Notes under the pieces: model-generated
The model's input: the letters and a program-made list of their open reading frames with translations, nothing else
The model's database searches: none
Told to the model about the DNA's origin: nothing
Made by a program: the position numbers and the translations under genes
NCBI GenBank assembly: GCA_020912385.1
Contig: CP087215.1
Location: 248,001 to 312,000 of the forward strand
Source: Neofusicoccum parvum
Taxonomy: Eukaryota; Ascomycota; Dothideomycetes; Botryosphaeriales; Botryosphaeriaceae
Direction: 5' to 3'
Length of the DNA stretch: 64,000 nucleotides
Shown: one piece after another, positions 11,268 to 21,805 of the stretch
Layout of the letters: the number at the start of each line of letters is the position of its first letter
Position numbering within the stretch: the stretch's first letter is position 1

Positions 11268-14138
11268 ATGGATACCCGGGAAATGTTTGCACTGGCCAGT
11301 GAGGCTACCAGCTTGATGTCTGAAGCAGCCTCAAAGGCTGCCCAGAGCCAGCCGGTGCCGAGGCCCATGGTCCTCCGCGCACTCAGCGCCATTGCAGCCA
11401 ACCTCACCATACTCCATCCCAGCTTGTGCAATCGACAGCCCAGCCGGGATGATATAATAACACGAAGACTTCCAAGACTTCTCGAACAGCTTGAGAGGAT
11501 TTGCAAGGTAATGCTCTAGGCCTGCCTAGGAAGAAGACAAGACAGCTGACATATTTCCCTTGGTGCAGTGTAGGCCAGTCCACTTATCACAGGACTTGAG
11601 TTCCGGATGTGGCAATCTTCCTTTTCCTGTCCTCCAAGGAATTGTGCGTCAAACATCCGATGAACGCCGTAGCGCCATTCCTGAGTTATCTGGTGCGATT
11701 ATGGCTTTTGCCTCACGCGGAGGAAACAAAGTCAAGAACTTTATCTCGAACCTGGAAAACCTTGTGTCCAATAGTAAAACTGAAGGGCACCTTCAGCATC
11801 CGCATATATCAAGTGAAGATGTCTCGACGGATCTACTCGAATCGCCAATTGAATATCACGCGGATGTCAACCTGCGTTTCCACGCCGCCTTGTCTCAACA
11901 CTTCTACTGTACATGCTCTTCCAAGACAGATTGCCTGTGCGCTAGTCAGGAGCATCGGGCAAGGCTGAGATTGGAGGCTGAAGCCCGACTGAGTAGAGGC
12001 GAAGTTTTATTTGATACTCTCTTCTCCACTGCGCCTGCTTGTCAATGTCTTCATGAGATGAGGTGGCAACAACTATGTTTCCAGGTCTCGAAGTAAGTCT
12101 CCATTCTCGTCGGAAACTCGCATTGAATTAATGATTTTCAGTCAAACAAAGCAGTCGAAGAGTGTTTGTTTCGCGGGAGACAATCCGAGCCTGCGAAATG
12201 ATCAAATCGCGGTCGAAGAATACAAGTCTATCCCGACGGGTAGCTTTTGCAACCTTCTCGAAACCTACCTTGGAGATACCTGCATACGTCTCAGGATAAA
12301 TGATGGATGCATCCACCAACTCTCTGGTGCAGGGGAGACCTATCAGCGCCTGGTACCAGCACAGAGTATATCACTTTCCGAAGTACTCGAACGTCATCGA
12401 GTTTCATGTAGGAAAAAGATGCTCTTGGCATACACTCTCGCAAAATCGGTATGGCGTTATTATGACTCTGATTTTATGAACATGCGGTGGAGCACGCAGT
12501 CTATTCATTTCATGTGGGAACGGAAATGGGATAGTGAGAACGATGCCGACGGAGAAGGGTTTAATCCAACCAGACCGTACCTTGCATTCGGGCCCCTTCG
12601 ACCGGGACAGGAAGGCTTCACAGAGTTCTGTGAAAGCTTTAGCGTTTTCCATCGATACCCCCGGATATTAGCTTTAGGCGCCATGCTTATTGATATCGGT
12701 CGAAAAAGGGCAACAACAACGGCTTTCGAACCACGGCCTTTGGAAGAACAGCTTAACAGCGACGTTGCAAAATTCAACGAAATAGCTCGCAGTCAGCACT
12801 GGCCTCATCTAGACATAAGGCACGACGATGCGGTTCAGAGGTACAAAAGCGCGGTCATGAGATGCCTGGATCCGAAACTCTTTCACGTCTCCCCATCGAC
12901 ACAGAGTCAAGAGAATTCAGCGCTCAAAAGAAGGCGCGATGCGTTGTACAACTATGTCGTCCTCCCACTTGGAATGTTGTGCGCTGATCTCGGTATCATT
13001 GACAACCACTCCGATACTCTCTGCATCGTACCAAGCATGCCTGATCTGCCTAACCCTGGTGTTCGCACCACATCAGGTGACCTGTAAGTCAAGGTTGGCA
13101 TACATAAGCGTAATGGTCCCTGATAAGCTTACATAATTCTACCCAAGTGCACCGCTGAATCAGACCTGCCCGCAAGATTTTCCAAAGCTTCAGGACTTCA
13201 CTGTCGGATGGATATGCGCGATAACGACAGAGTACGTCGCAGCCTGCGAACTCCTTGACAGAGAGTACAAGTACCTCCAATATGACGCCACAGACGATAG
13301 CAATGCCTACACATTTGGTCGCATCAGCGATCACAACGTTGTAATCGCCGTTCTGCCTCGGGGGAGGTACGGAACTACGTCCGCAGCGACAGTGGCGACA
13401 AACATGCGACGCAGCTTTCCGTCAATCAAATTCTATCTGATGGTTGGAATAGGGGGTGGAGCCCCATCTACAGACCATGACATCAGACTTGGTGACGTTG
13501 TTGTCAGCGCACCGGCCCGTGGAAATGGTGGCGTGGTTCAGTTTGACTTTGGGAAGACAATTCAAACTAAAAAGTTTCAACATACCGGATCCCTCAACGC
13601 CCCGCCAGACTCACTACTGACTGCTCTCGGCAAAATTGCGGCGCGGCACGAGCGACGAGGCCACAGCATTGCGAAGATGACGGTCGAGGTCGTAACGAAA
13701 AACCCAAGGCTGAAAACAAATTATCAACGACCTAGTCCAGCGGAAGATCGGCTGTACCGCACATCGTTCGTCCACCCTTCCCATGGCAAAAGCTGTAAGG
13801 ATGCTTGTCCGGAGAGAGGATTGGATCTTGTCAGTCGACAGCACAGATCCACCGATATGGACGACCCTGCTATTCACTACGGGCCAATCGCTTCATCTAA
13901 TCAACTGATAAAAGATGCCGTTCTCCGGGATAAGATGTCCGCGGAAGACGGAATTCTTTGCTTTGAGATGGAAGCCGCAGGACTTGTTAACAATTTTCCT
14001 TGCCTTGTCATCCGCGGCATTTGCGACTATTCCGACACACATAAGAATGATATTTGGCAGGGGTATGCTGCTTTGACAGCCGCTGCATATGCGAAGGAAC
14101 TGCTTCAGATTATACCAGGTGATAATGCAGAAAGATGA
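11268..14138 (+). CDS. DUF7580-like plus PNP/UDP phosphorylase-domain protein
   Basis: Predicted 898-residue protein. Exons are 11268-11507, 11569-12092, 12142-13083 and 13148-14138; three introns (61, 49 and 64 bp) keep frame with GTAATG, GTAAGT and GTAAGT donors. Residues 1-80 are helical. Residues about 255-570 resemble DUF7580, a domain found in fungal STAND-associated proteins: KKMLLAYTLAKSVWRYY and a late RILALGAMLIDIGR. From about residue 585 a nucleoside phosphorylase fold starts (FTVGWICAITTEYVAA) with LMVGIGGGAPS, IRLGDVVVS, CFEMEAAGLVNNFPC and VIRGICDYSDTHKN, which match the phosphate and nucleoside-binding blocks. In fungi this domain is often an NLR effector or cleaves nucleosides. 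No NACHT or NB-ARC domain is present here. Head-to-head placement with the HET gene suggests a functional pair, which is inference. Confidence 0.85.
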
Positions 14139-15839
14139 ACAAACAGGCTACATGAGCCTCGTTATGTATGTCTCTAACTATCGATCTTTACTGTTCGGCT
14201 TCCGTCCTTTTTGCCTCCCTCATACTCAACCCAATCGACGCGCTCGTCTATAGACTTTACTTATTTAAATATTTGAACACTTCTCTGGGTACCTAAATAT
14301 TGATATGTGCATCGGCCGCCCTCAGCGCTGGTACAGCCCCACCAGACAGCTCATAGACTACCATCAAGGGCCCCGCACCATCACTACATTGTTCTCTTAT
14401 CGGATTCAACAGCCGCACCACCAGTCCAATTACCATTGCCTTCGCTTGTCCATGACTTGGCGAGTCCAGTCTATAGTATGCATTAAATATGAGTCAGCAC
14501 GCAAATTAAATGTGACTTTGAGACGCATCCTCGTGATTTTACAACGCAGTTCCGAGGTTCTAAAGCGACGCGCTTGCGTAATCGGTACGGCCAAATGGAG
14601 GAAAAGAAGATCCTTTGACTGTTGTCTGCCGGCCTATTATTAACGAAAGCAGGTGTTGCCGATGAGCTTGCAGGCGAATATGTGAGGGTGCATGCTTACC
14701 TTGTCGCTGCCACAGCTTCGCCGCGTCTATTTGCCCAACAGGATGGAAGTAGAACATGGAAACATACGTAAAGTAGACTGATCTTCCGTAGTAATTTCTG
14801 GGCACTGCATAATGTCGTTATTAATGGCAACGGAAGAATATATTTATGACAAAGATGAGATCCTACTCATCGTGATTGTTACATGCGCTTGCAGCCCCGC
14901 TACGAGATATCTCCGTAGGAGAGCATGACCTCCGCGTAAGCATTAGTCCAATCCCTGGCACGATCGGACTGATGATCAGAAACGAGCCTTTATCGTATGC
15001 TACTCTTGGCTCCATACGTGTACAGCAGAAGGAGGCATCGTGTCCGTGATGCAACGGCAGCACCGCTCATCCTCGGAATGCAGCCCAATAGAATATCCAA
15101 CTTGGTGTGATTCCTGCAAGAGGTGCATAGGTTAACGCCGGTGGCGCAATATCGAATGCGATAGATTAGTTGACCTTGATTTGAGGTGGAGAAAGGTGCC
15201 GAGTTGCCGAATAGATTGCACGCGCTAGAAAACACTGTGCGACAAAGGACGGATGGTTGCACATGATTTGGGCGCGGCGCGGTGGCAAAATGTAGTGACA
15301 ACTCATGGCTGGGACAAGAGCGGAGACGGAGCTCACGCCGAAGCTCTTCTTTGGAGAGAGCGAATGCAGCATGCAAGTCGTCATGCTCTGCTGACTCGAT
15401 TAGGAAAAATACGACGGTAGCGGCAAATCACAAGGAGCATAATCATATGGCATTTCACCCACGGCTGCTGCTGTTGCCGCTACTACGAAAAATGGCGGCG
15501 CCGGCGAGAAAGATAGAGGGTGCTGTTGGGACAGGGGGAGGTATATTCGGATTGTTACAACTCTTCTACAGTATACAAATCCGCTCTCCATCTAGTATCT
15601 TATCCCTCGTGGTCATCTTAAAGTTCCAATACAATCTTATTAGAGGTAACAAGCCCAATGCACACAGTGCACCTATCTATTTCTTAACGACCTGCTTCTC
15701 CAGTCTTCCATCCTCAGTCCCCCAATCCTCAAGGCAAATCCCAGCCCCCCTATTCCCACCATTACGACTCCGAAACCCAGCAGAAGAACACCCGCCGCCA
15801 CAGCACAGCACAGCGCCGATCAATAGCGCAACCACCCGC
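14139..15839. other. Intergenic region, convergent 3' ends
   Basis: About 1.7 kb between the 3' ends of the PNP-domain gene and the FAD monooxygenase gene. Only short overlapping frames; no gene, RNA or repeat recognised. Confidence 0.55.
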
Positions 15840-18514
15840 CTACTTCCCGCCCCCCACCACCTTCTCCCCCTCCCGCCTCCCCTCCCCCCTCGGCTCCCTC
15901 GCCCACACGCCCTCCCTCCACCACCACAGCCCCGCATACGCCGCCCCGGGCCCGACCACCACCTGCCCCAGCACGACCGCCACCCCCGCCGCGCCCGCCT
16001 CCGCCGTGGTCGCGAACCCCGCCCGCCGCAGCTCCCACACGCCGTACAGGCCCCACAGCAGCAGCGCCGCGGCCGCAAACGCGAAGTCGAACTTCACAAA
16101 CACGAACATGTGCTCCTCCCACGTCCCCGCCTGCCACGCCCTTAGCGGATTCGGCAGCCCGCCCAAAACGTTCGCGAACGTGATGGTCGGCCCGTCGGCC
16201 AGCGCGACGAACGCGACGAACACGGCGTGCGCGAGCGCGGCCAGCCAGAACGCGGCGGCGAAGGCGGCGCGCAGGGGCGCGACGTCGGGGTTGGCGTAGG
16301 CGGCGAAGGGGTGCTGGGGGGCGGCGGCGGCGGCGGCGGCGCGGTGGGCGAGGTGGGTGAGGAGGGCGACCCAGAGGGGGACGAATTGCCAGAAGGCGAT
16401 GGCGGCTTGGTGGGTGTGGGGGGAGGCGTGGAGGGTGAACATGAGGATGGTGGGCACGGCGTAGCCGAGGAGGGTGGCGGGGAGGACTGCGTGCGCGGCG
16501 GAGGGGGGGATGGGGCGGTGGGAGGCGCGGAGGGGGGGCGTGAGGAGGGTGGTGAGGAGGAAGTAGAGGGGCGCGATGACGCCGATGCCTTGGAGTTGGT
16601 AGGCGAGGCCGAAGAGGAGGGGGCTGCGTGGCGGGTTAGCTTGTGGGGGGTGGAGGGGTGGGGGTGGGTGGGCTTACAGGGAGAGGATGTTGAGGCGGTT
16701 GGCGGTGCGGTAGCCCTCCATGGTCCAGATGATGAGGATAGGGAAGAGCATGCTGAGGAGGTAGGCGAATTGGACTGGGTGGGATGGGTCGTCGCTGTGC
16801 ACGGAGTCGGCGAAGCAAGCACTCAGCGTGGCGAGCATTTTGTCGACGGGGTTGATGCCGGTGTATCGCGTGCGGAGCGGTGCACCAAGGAAGGTCGTGC
16901 CTTCGTCCTGGCCGAGGAGGTCGAAGTCGATGTGCATGCCCATCTTGGCAACGAACAGCAGGGCCGCGAACACGATAGCGGCGACCTTCGACGAGATGTG
17001 GTGGACCGGCAGCGGCTTGGCGGGCAGCTCATCCAGGTAGGGCTCGGAGTGCGGACGCGACGGCATGGGCAGCATGGGCAGGCGCTCGGCGGGGATGACC
17101 GAGTTGGCGAACATGGACAGCGGCCCTTCCAGGCCCATGCGTGGCATGACGTTCCGGGCCAGGAATTCGTACAGAGGCGTCTCGAGTGCCGACACGGCGG
17201 ACTGCTGGTGGCCCGCTTTGACGATTTCGACCATCCGGTCCCGCCGCGTGTCCTGGACCCTCTGGAAGGCAGCTGTGATGTCTGCGTCCGTGGGGCTCGC
17301 GTTCTCCGGCTGGGCCTTCAGCATGTTGAAGATCTCGGTTGCCAGACTGGCCGCCGTCTCAATCGCACCGTTGCCTCCCTGGCCCGAGATGGGGTTGACC
17401 TATGCGAAGTCAGTGTGTGCTCTCAACGGCGCAGCTGCATTTCCTACCTTGTGCACAGAATCACCAACGAGCGTGATCCTTCCAAAGTGCCACTTGGTGC
17501 ACACGAACTCCGGAAGCGCGGTTAGCACGGCCGATATCTGGCTCTTGTAAATGTCGCCGAACGTAACGTTTTCTGTGATTCTGTCATTCCAGCACTTCTC
17601 AGCCAGGGCCTTCTCCTCCTGCTTGGTGTAGCGGCGCGGTATCTCGCCCTCCATGTTCCGCAGAGTCCGCTCATTCTTGTAGAAGAGGAACCAGTAGATA
17701 CGGCCCTCTGGGCCGTCGACAACCAGATAGCTGTGGTTGTAGTTCGTTACCACATGCGATGACTCCTTCACAAACCCCTCTACGGAGTGTGAGATGCCGA
17801 ACATGCAGGTGTAGTCGCACGTCACGTCTGAGAATGTCAGCTGGCACTGTTACTCAGCATTCCCGTTTCGGCGTACCTGTCTGATCCGATTTGGGAAAAT
17901 AGCCGGGCGACAGCTCATCTCCCAAGCGCCACATTTCCTTCCTGACGGCACTGTGCACCCCATCGGCACCGACCAGAATACTACCACTGTAAGTCGAGCC
18001 GTCCTGGGTTGTAACCTGGACGCCGGTTGACAAAGGCTTGACACTGACGACCCGTCTATCTGTAAGCACTTTGGATTTGTTCTTGAGTTTGTCGTAGAAG
18101 ATTTGAATAGCCATCTGACGGTCGATAAATACGGGATCGTAGCCATGTCTGTGGATGCTCAGAGTCAGTACTCCAACCAGTTCCATCAGTGGCCATTGTG
18201 CTCTGGATGTACCGTGCTATGAAGTGCTTTGCAGCCTGTTCAGTGCAGCTGAGGACTTTTCCTTCGGGTGACTTGAAGTACATAGTGGTCATTGCGGAGT
18301 CGAGCTTCGCGTGGATGGCGTCAAAGCAGCCGATCTGGTCCAGAATGCGGCATCCATTGGGGAAAAACCCAATGCTCGCCCCAACTTGCGGTGCAATGTC
18401 TGAGTACGCCTCGAGGACGAGGAAGTCGATGCCGAGCTGCTCTAGCATGTTGGCCAGCACTAGGCCGGCTATGCTGCCACCTGCAATGATTACTTTGAAT
18501 TCTGAGGTCGCCAT
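15840..18514 (-). CDS. FAD-dependent monooxygenase fused to a multi-pass membrane domain
   Basis: Predicted 822-residue enzyme. Exons are 18514-18213, 18157-17877, 17827-17448, 17399-16678 and 16623-15840. All four introns (48-55 bp) have GTA donors and clear branch sites (TACTGAC, AGCTGAC, CACTGAC, AGCTAAC). Residues 1-420 form a PheA/TfdB-type flavoprotein hydroxylase: FAD dinucleotide motif [10 protein letters not shown] (residues 9-18), GADGVHS (about 164) and [15 protein letters not shown] (about 316). From about residue 490 the protein becomes hydrophobic with about seven or eight helices (for example [15 protein letters not shown] and LYFLLTTLL) and an Ala-rich GC-coded run. It probably hydroxylates or epoxidises a hydrophobic substrate at a membrane. 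Similar long forms exist among uncharacterised fungal MAK1-like monooxygenases; the role of the membrane half is unknown to me. Other biosynthetic genes are not adjacent. Confidence 0.85.
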
Positions 18515-18593
18515 GGTGGATTGGAGGCAAGGAGTGATGAACTGATGGAGGACAAGTGCTTGATGCTGGTCTCAGGTACCGGTAGGGGATAGG

Positions 18594-18600
18594 ATATATA
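18594..18600 (-). promoter_or_regulatory. TATA box of the FAD monooxygenase gene
   Basis: On the minus strand TATATAT lies about 80 bp before the start codon at 18514. It is assigned by position and sequence. Confidence 0.5.
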
Positions 18601-19470
18601 CTCCATGCGTGGATGTGATGCCTTCGATTGCTGTTTTGGCCCCCGGACTCTCATGATTCCGAGGGGCGAGTGCTCAGCCGTGCAAAGTAGTGGCCAGAGC
18701 CATCGTCGGTGTTTGGCACCATCCGACATCCGGCAAATAGGCCCCGTCTCTATTCAGTCAGTAGCACCCTTACGCGTCATGCCTGTGATACTACTGGGTT
18801 CTGTGCGGAAAAGCAGTGAAGAATATTTCTTAGCTCAACGGTTGCGACCGGCAAGCACCGGAAAACGAAGGTGCACCACACCAAGATAGGGGCAGGATCA
18901 TCAACCCAACGCAGAGCCGCTCCTATACGTTCCCGCTCACCAGCTACGACGATGGCAGAGCCCAGCCGTCGCAGGAGCGTATCCCTTCCAACCACAACGA
19001 GTGAGACGTTAGTTCCAGACGCCGACCACAGCAAGAAATCAATGCCGTCTCTCTCCAGTGACTTCCTCCCCGTCTCCGAAGTGCTGCCCCTCGCGAGGCG
19101 ATCCACGCCCGCAGACACGTGGAGCGGCGCCCTTAGCCTTGGCTCCTATAGTAGTGGGGCGGGCAGCCCCTCTCCCATCCTGACCCTAATCCCCATCCGC
19201 GCAGCGCGACCAGGCCCCGTCGCCATCGCCCGGGCGGTATTCGATGCGACACCGTGGCGCTAGCACTGCCACTACGCTAGTCAGTAACATGGCGAAGCGC
19301 TGAGCACGCGGGGCGACGCCAGCCGCCGCTCGTGTTGCCGCTGCGGCGCGGCCGAGCAGGCGTCTGTGCCCTCCGCCCGAGGACTCTGGCGTGCCCGGCC
19401 GGCCGAGGAGGAGCGGCGTGTCCACGGGCAGGTGGGGCTCCGGGTGCGGCTGGCCCCCGTTGCTGCGACT

Positions 19471-19492
19471 GGTGGTGGTGGTGGTGGTGGTG
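19471..19492. repeat. (GGT)7 microsatellite
   Basis: Seven consecutive GGT units plus one base inside the GC-rich intergenic part. It falls in no supported gene. Confidence 0.9.
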
Positions 19493-20358
19493 CGACGGCG
19501 CGCCGAGCTGGGGGTGTTGGGGCCGGGGAGATGGGCAGCGGTCCCCGGTGGTCTTGCCGAGCGGACGGAGTGATGCGTAGGGAGGGCGGCGTGGTTGCTG
19601 CTACTTGCTGCTTGTTGGCGGGTCTGGTGCTGTTAACGTGCGGTAGACTTTTCATGGGATTCGGGCCGTTGGCTGGGAAGGCTTTCTGGCATCACTTCTG
19701 TGATTGGTAGAGGTCGGTGCGGGGGGCGGTGTCGAGAGAGGGGGCGCGTGCTAGTAGAGTGCGGCTGAGAAGCCTCTAGTGCCCGTGTCGGTACGTGATC
19801 TGGAAACTGCCTAGGGCGCGGGGGAATGTGTGCCGGTAGAGTTCGACTTTGGTGATCAGGTCAGCTTGTTGTGGATGTTTCGACGAAGGGCATCGAATTT
19901 CAGAGACGATGTAATGCCACGCTCATTCTTAGCATTGTGAGTGTCCATTCGTTGTCGGTCAGAGATCGCTATACGTGGAATGTCCCCAGCATGGTTACGG
20001 ATAGCAGGAAGAACCCAGCACCAAGGTTGCTTCTCCGTGCCACGAAACAAAGCGTTCGCTCTCCAGCGAAGGTTCATGGGCCTTTTCGTTACTTTGCTGT
20101 TGCCGACCAGCAACTATGAATGCGTGTGTAAGCCCTGAGGAAACAGCCACGCAACGTAGAAATTAAGTAGCAAGACACCTGTAAGGTCAGACCCCTGTGC
20201 TGGTTTCCGGCGAGGTCTCGCACGATGAAGTGGTGGGATTATGAGCGGTGAGGTTTCCCGAAAGCAACTCGTATAGAGCCAAAGTAGATCATCAGGTATG
20301 CCGTCATACATTCAGCTTGGCATTTAAAAGGGATGACTTGAAGGAACTACAGCAAACA

Positions 20359-20364
20359 TATAAA
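20359..20364 (+). promoter_or_regulatory. TATA box of the AA1-like gene
   Basis: TATAAA is 112 bp before the start codon and is followed by a pyrimidine- and CAA-rich leader ending in AATCAAG just before the ATG, a good fungal start context. Confidence 0.55.
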
Positions 20365-20470
20365 TTTAGGGCTGCATCGTCTATTTATCTATCATCACAG
20401 CACTAGAACTCTTCTACTCCAGCCGGCAACTATCACTCTTTCAAACACCATCTCAACATCAACAATCAAG

Positions 20471-20980
20471 ATGCGCTTCACTGCATTCCTCGCTGCTACA
20501 GCCTTCGGCGCCTTTGCTACTGCTTCGGAGGAGGCCCATGTCAGGGACTTCTCTCTCCGCACCAACAACGGTCTACAGTCTATTTCATTCAAGCTCCAGC
20601 CTGCCAACCTCCAGTGCACATCAAGCTCCGCTGCCGAACTGGCCGGTACCTCGTTCATTACCTGCGGTATAGCTCTTCCTTGGCTCTATTTCATCGGCTG
20701 GGAGGTGTACTAATTAAAAACGGTAGACACGTCCAAGTACAGATTCTCCATCAATGGTACGAAGCCTGAGTACCAGCTCACCATCATCAAGGAGGTTGCT
20801 GTAGGGTAGGTGTATTTGATTCCCTCGACTCATAGCGTAGAACAAAGAACTAATCATCTCTGAAACAGCGCTGGTATCCAGGGCTCTATCAAGTTCCAGC
20901 CTCAGTGCCACGCTGGCGGTGACGGCGTGAACGACTACGTCTGCTACCTGGCCAATGACATCGACCTTATTCTCGCCTAG
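20471..20980 (+). CDS. AA1-like (Alt a 1 / hypersensitive-response type) secreted protein
   Basis: Predicted 128-residue secreted protein. Exons are 20471-20666, 20727-20805 and 20869-20980; introns of 60 and 63 bp have GTATAG and GTAGGT donors. Signal peptide MRFTAFLAATAFGAFATA. The mature protein has the AA1-like pattern: DFSLRTNNGLQSISFKL, a central Cys in NLQCTS, FITCDTSKYRFSINGT, then CHAGGDGVNDYVC near the end, where the family has a closely similar CHAGG block. Four conserved cysteines could make two disulfides. Relatives include fungal allergen Alt a 1 and proteins that provoke cell death in plants, so a role at the host surface is plausible but not shown. Strong TATA and leader suggest high expression. 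Confidence 0.82.
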
Positions 20981-21805
20981 ACTTCCAGGAGAATCAATTA
21001 CTCATAGCATCGTTCACCTGAATGTCAACGTTCCAGTCAAATCCATTTACTTTTGTTGAAGTAATTTAGTCAAGATAATATTCACCATCATTACGACGCC
21101 ACTATAGTGCTCATATATTGTGCCTGCAATCTTGTTGTGTCTTGTACTACCCATCTCAAGCTGTATGGTCTTATTCAGGCCAAAGTACCTCGAAACGAAG
21201 CGGGACGTTGGCGGTATATGACGCTACAAGCGATGGGCGGCGTAGGACGATGCTAGTAAATGAGAGCGCAGGACGATGCTGGTAATGGACAGTGCAAGAC
21301 TCTACTAACGTCATCGGGTCTTGAAAAATACTGGAAAGGTGGGCAGCCAAAGACTACAATAATCAGCAGGCCTGGGGATACTGAACAGAGCAGGATGCCA
21401 CTAGTAATAGCTTAGACGTTGGCTGTGCGCGGCTCGGGGCGCTACTGAAAGTAGATAGTATATGAAGCTGATGGCGATGGGCGGAATGTGATGATGACAC
21501 TGTGGAAAAGCATCGTAGAAAGGGGACGCTGAGATGGAGGAGAGGAAAAGACGCCATGCGCGAGAAATTACCGATCAAACGGCTGGTGGGGAACGGCGGG
21601 TACACATACTGTTTCCAGAATGCTGCTGCGTTGCCGCTGAAGGGCGGGCGCTCTCTGGCACGAGCGGTGGGCCTCATAAGCGCGCACCACGCCATCACGG
21701 TGCAGACGGGGATCTACAATACATAGACCCCAAGCCGCGTCCCTGAGCTAACGCAAATACACATCTCAGGCTTCCAAGTTAGAAATTGATATGTAGGTCC
21801 TGCTC
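20981..21805. other. Intergenic region with a degenerate tandem repeat
   Basis: Convergent 3' ends. Two imperfect 26-bp copies containing GGACGATGCTRGTAA stand at about 21243-21294, with a weaker third after them. No gene was recognised. Confidence 0.5.

Larger units (their letters stand above)
18515..20470. other. Intergenic region with GC-rich part
   Basis: Divergent region between the FAD monooxygenase and AA1-like genes. The part 19100-19650 is GC-rich and contains a GGT repeat. Frames such as 18871-19263 and 19366-19710 plus show no domain and biased composition, so no gene is called. Confidence 0.5.

Noticed and set aside
16227..17525. 432-codon frame on the plus strand
   Set aside because: Antisense to the FAD monooxygenase membrane domain; Gly/Glu-rich composition from GC bias.
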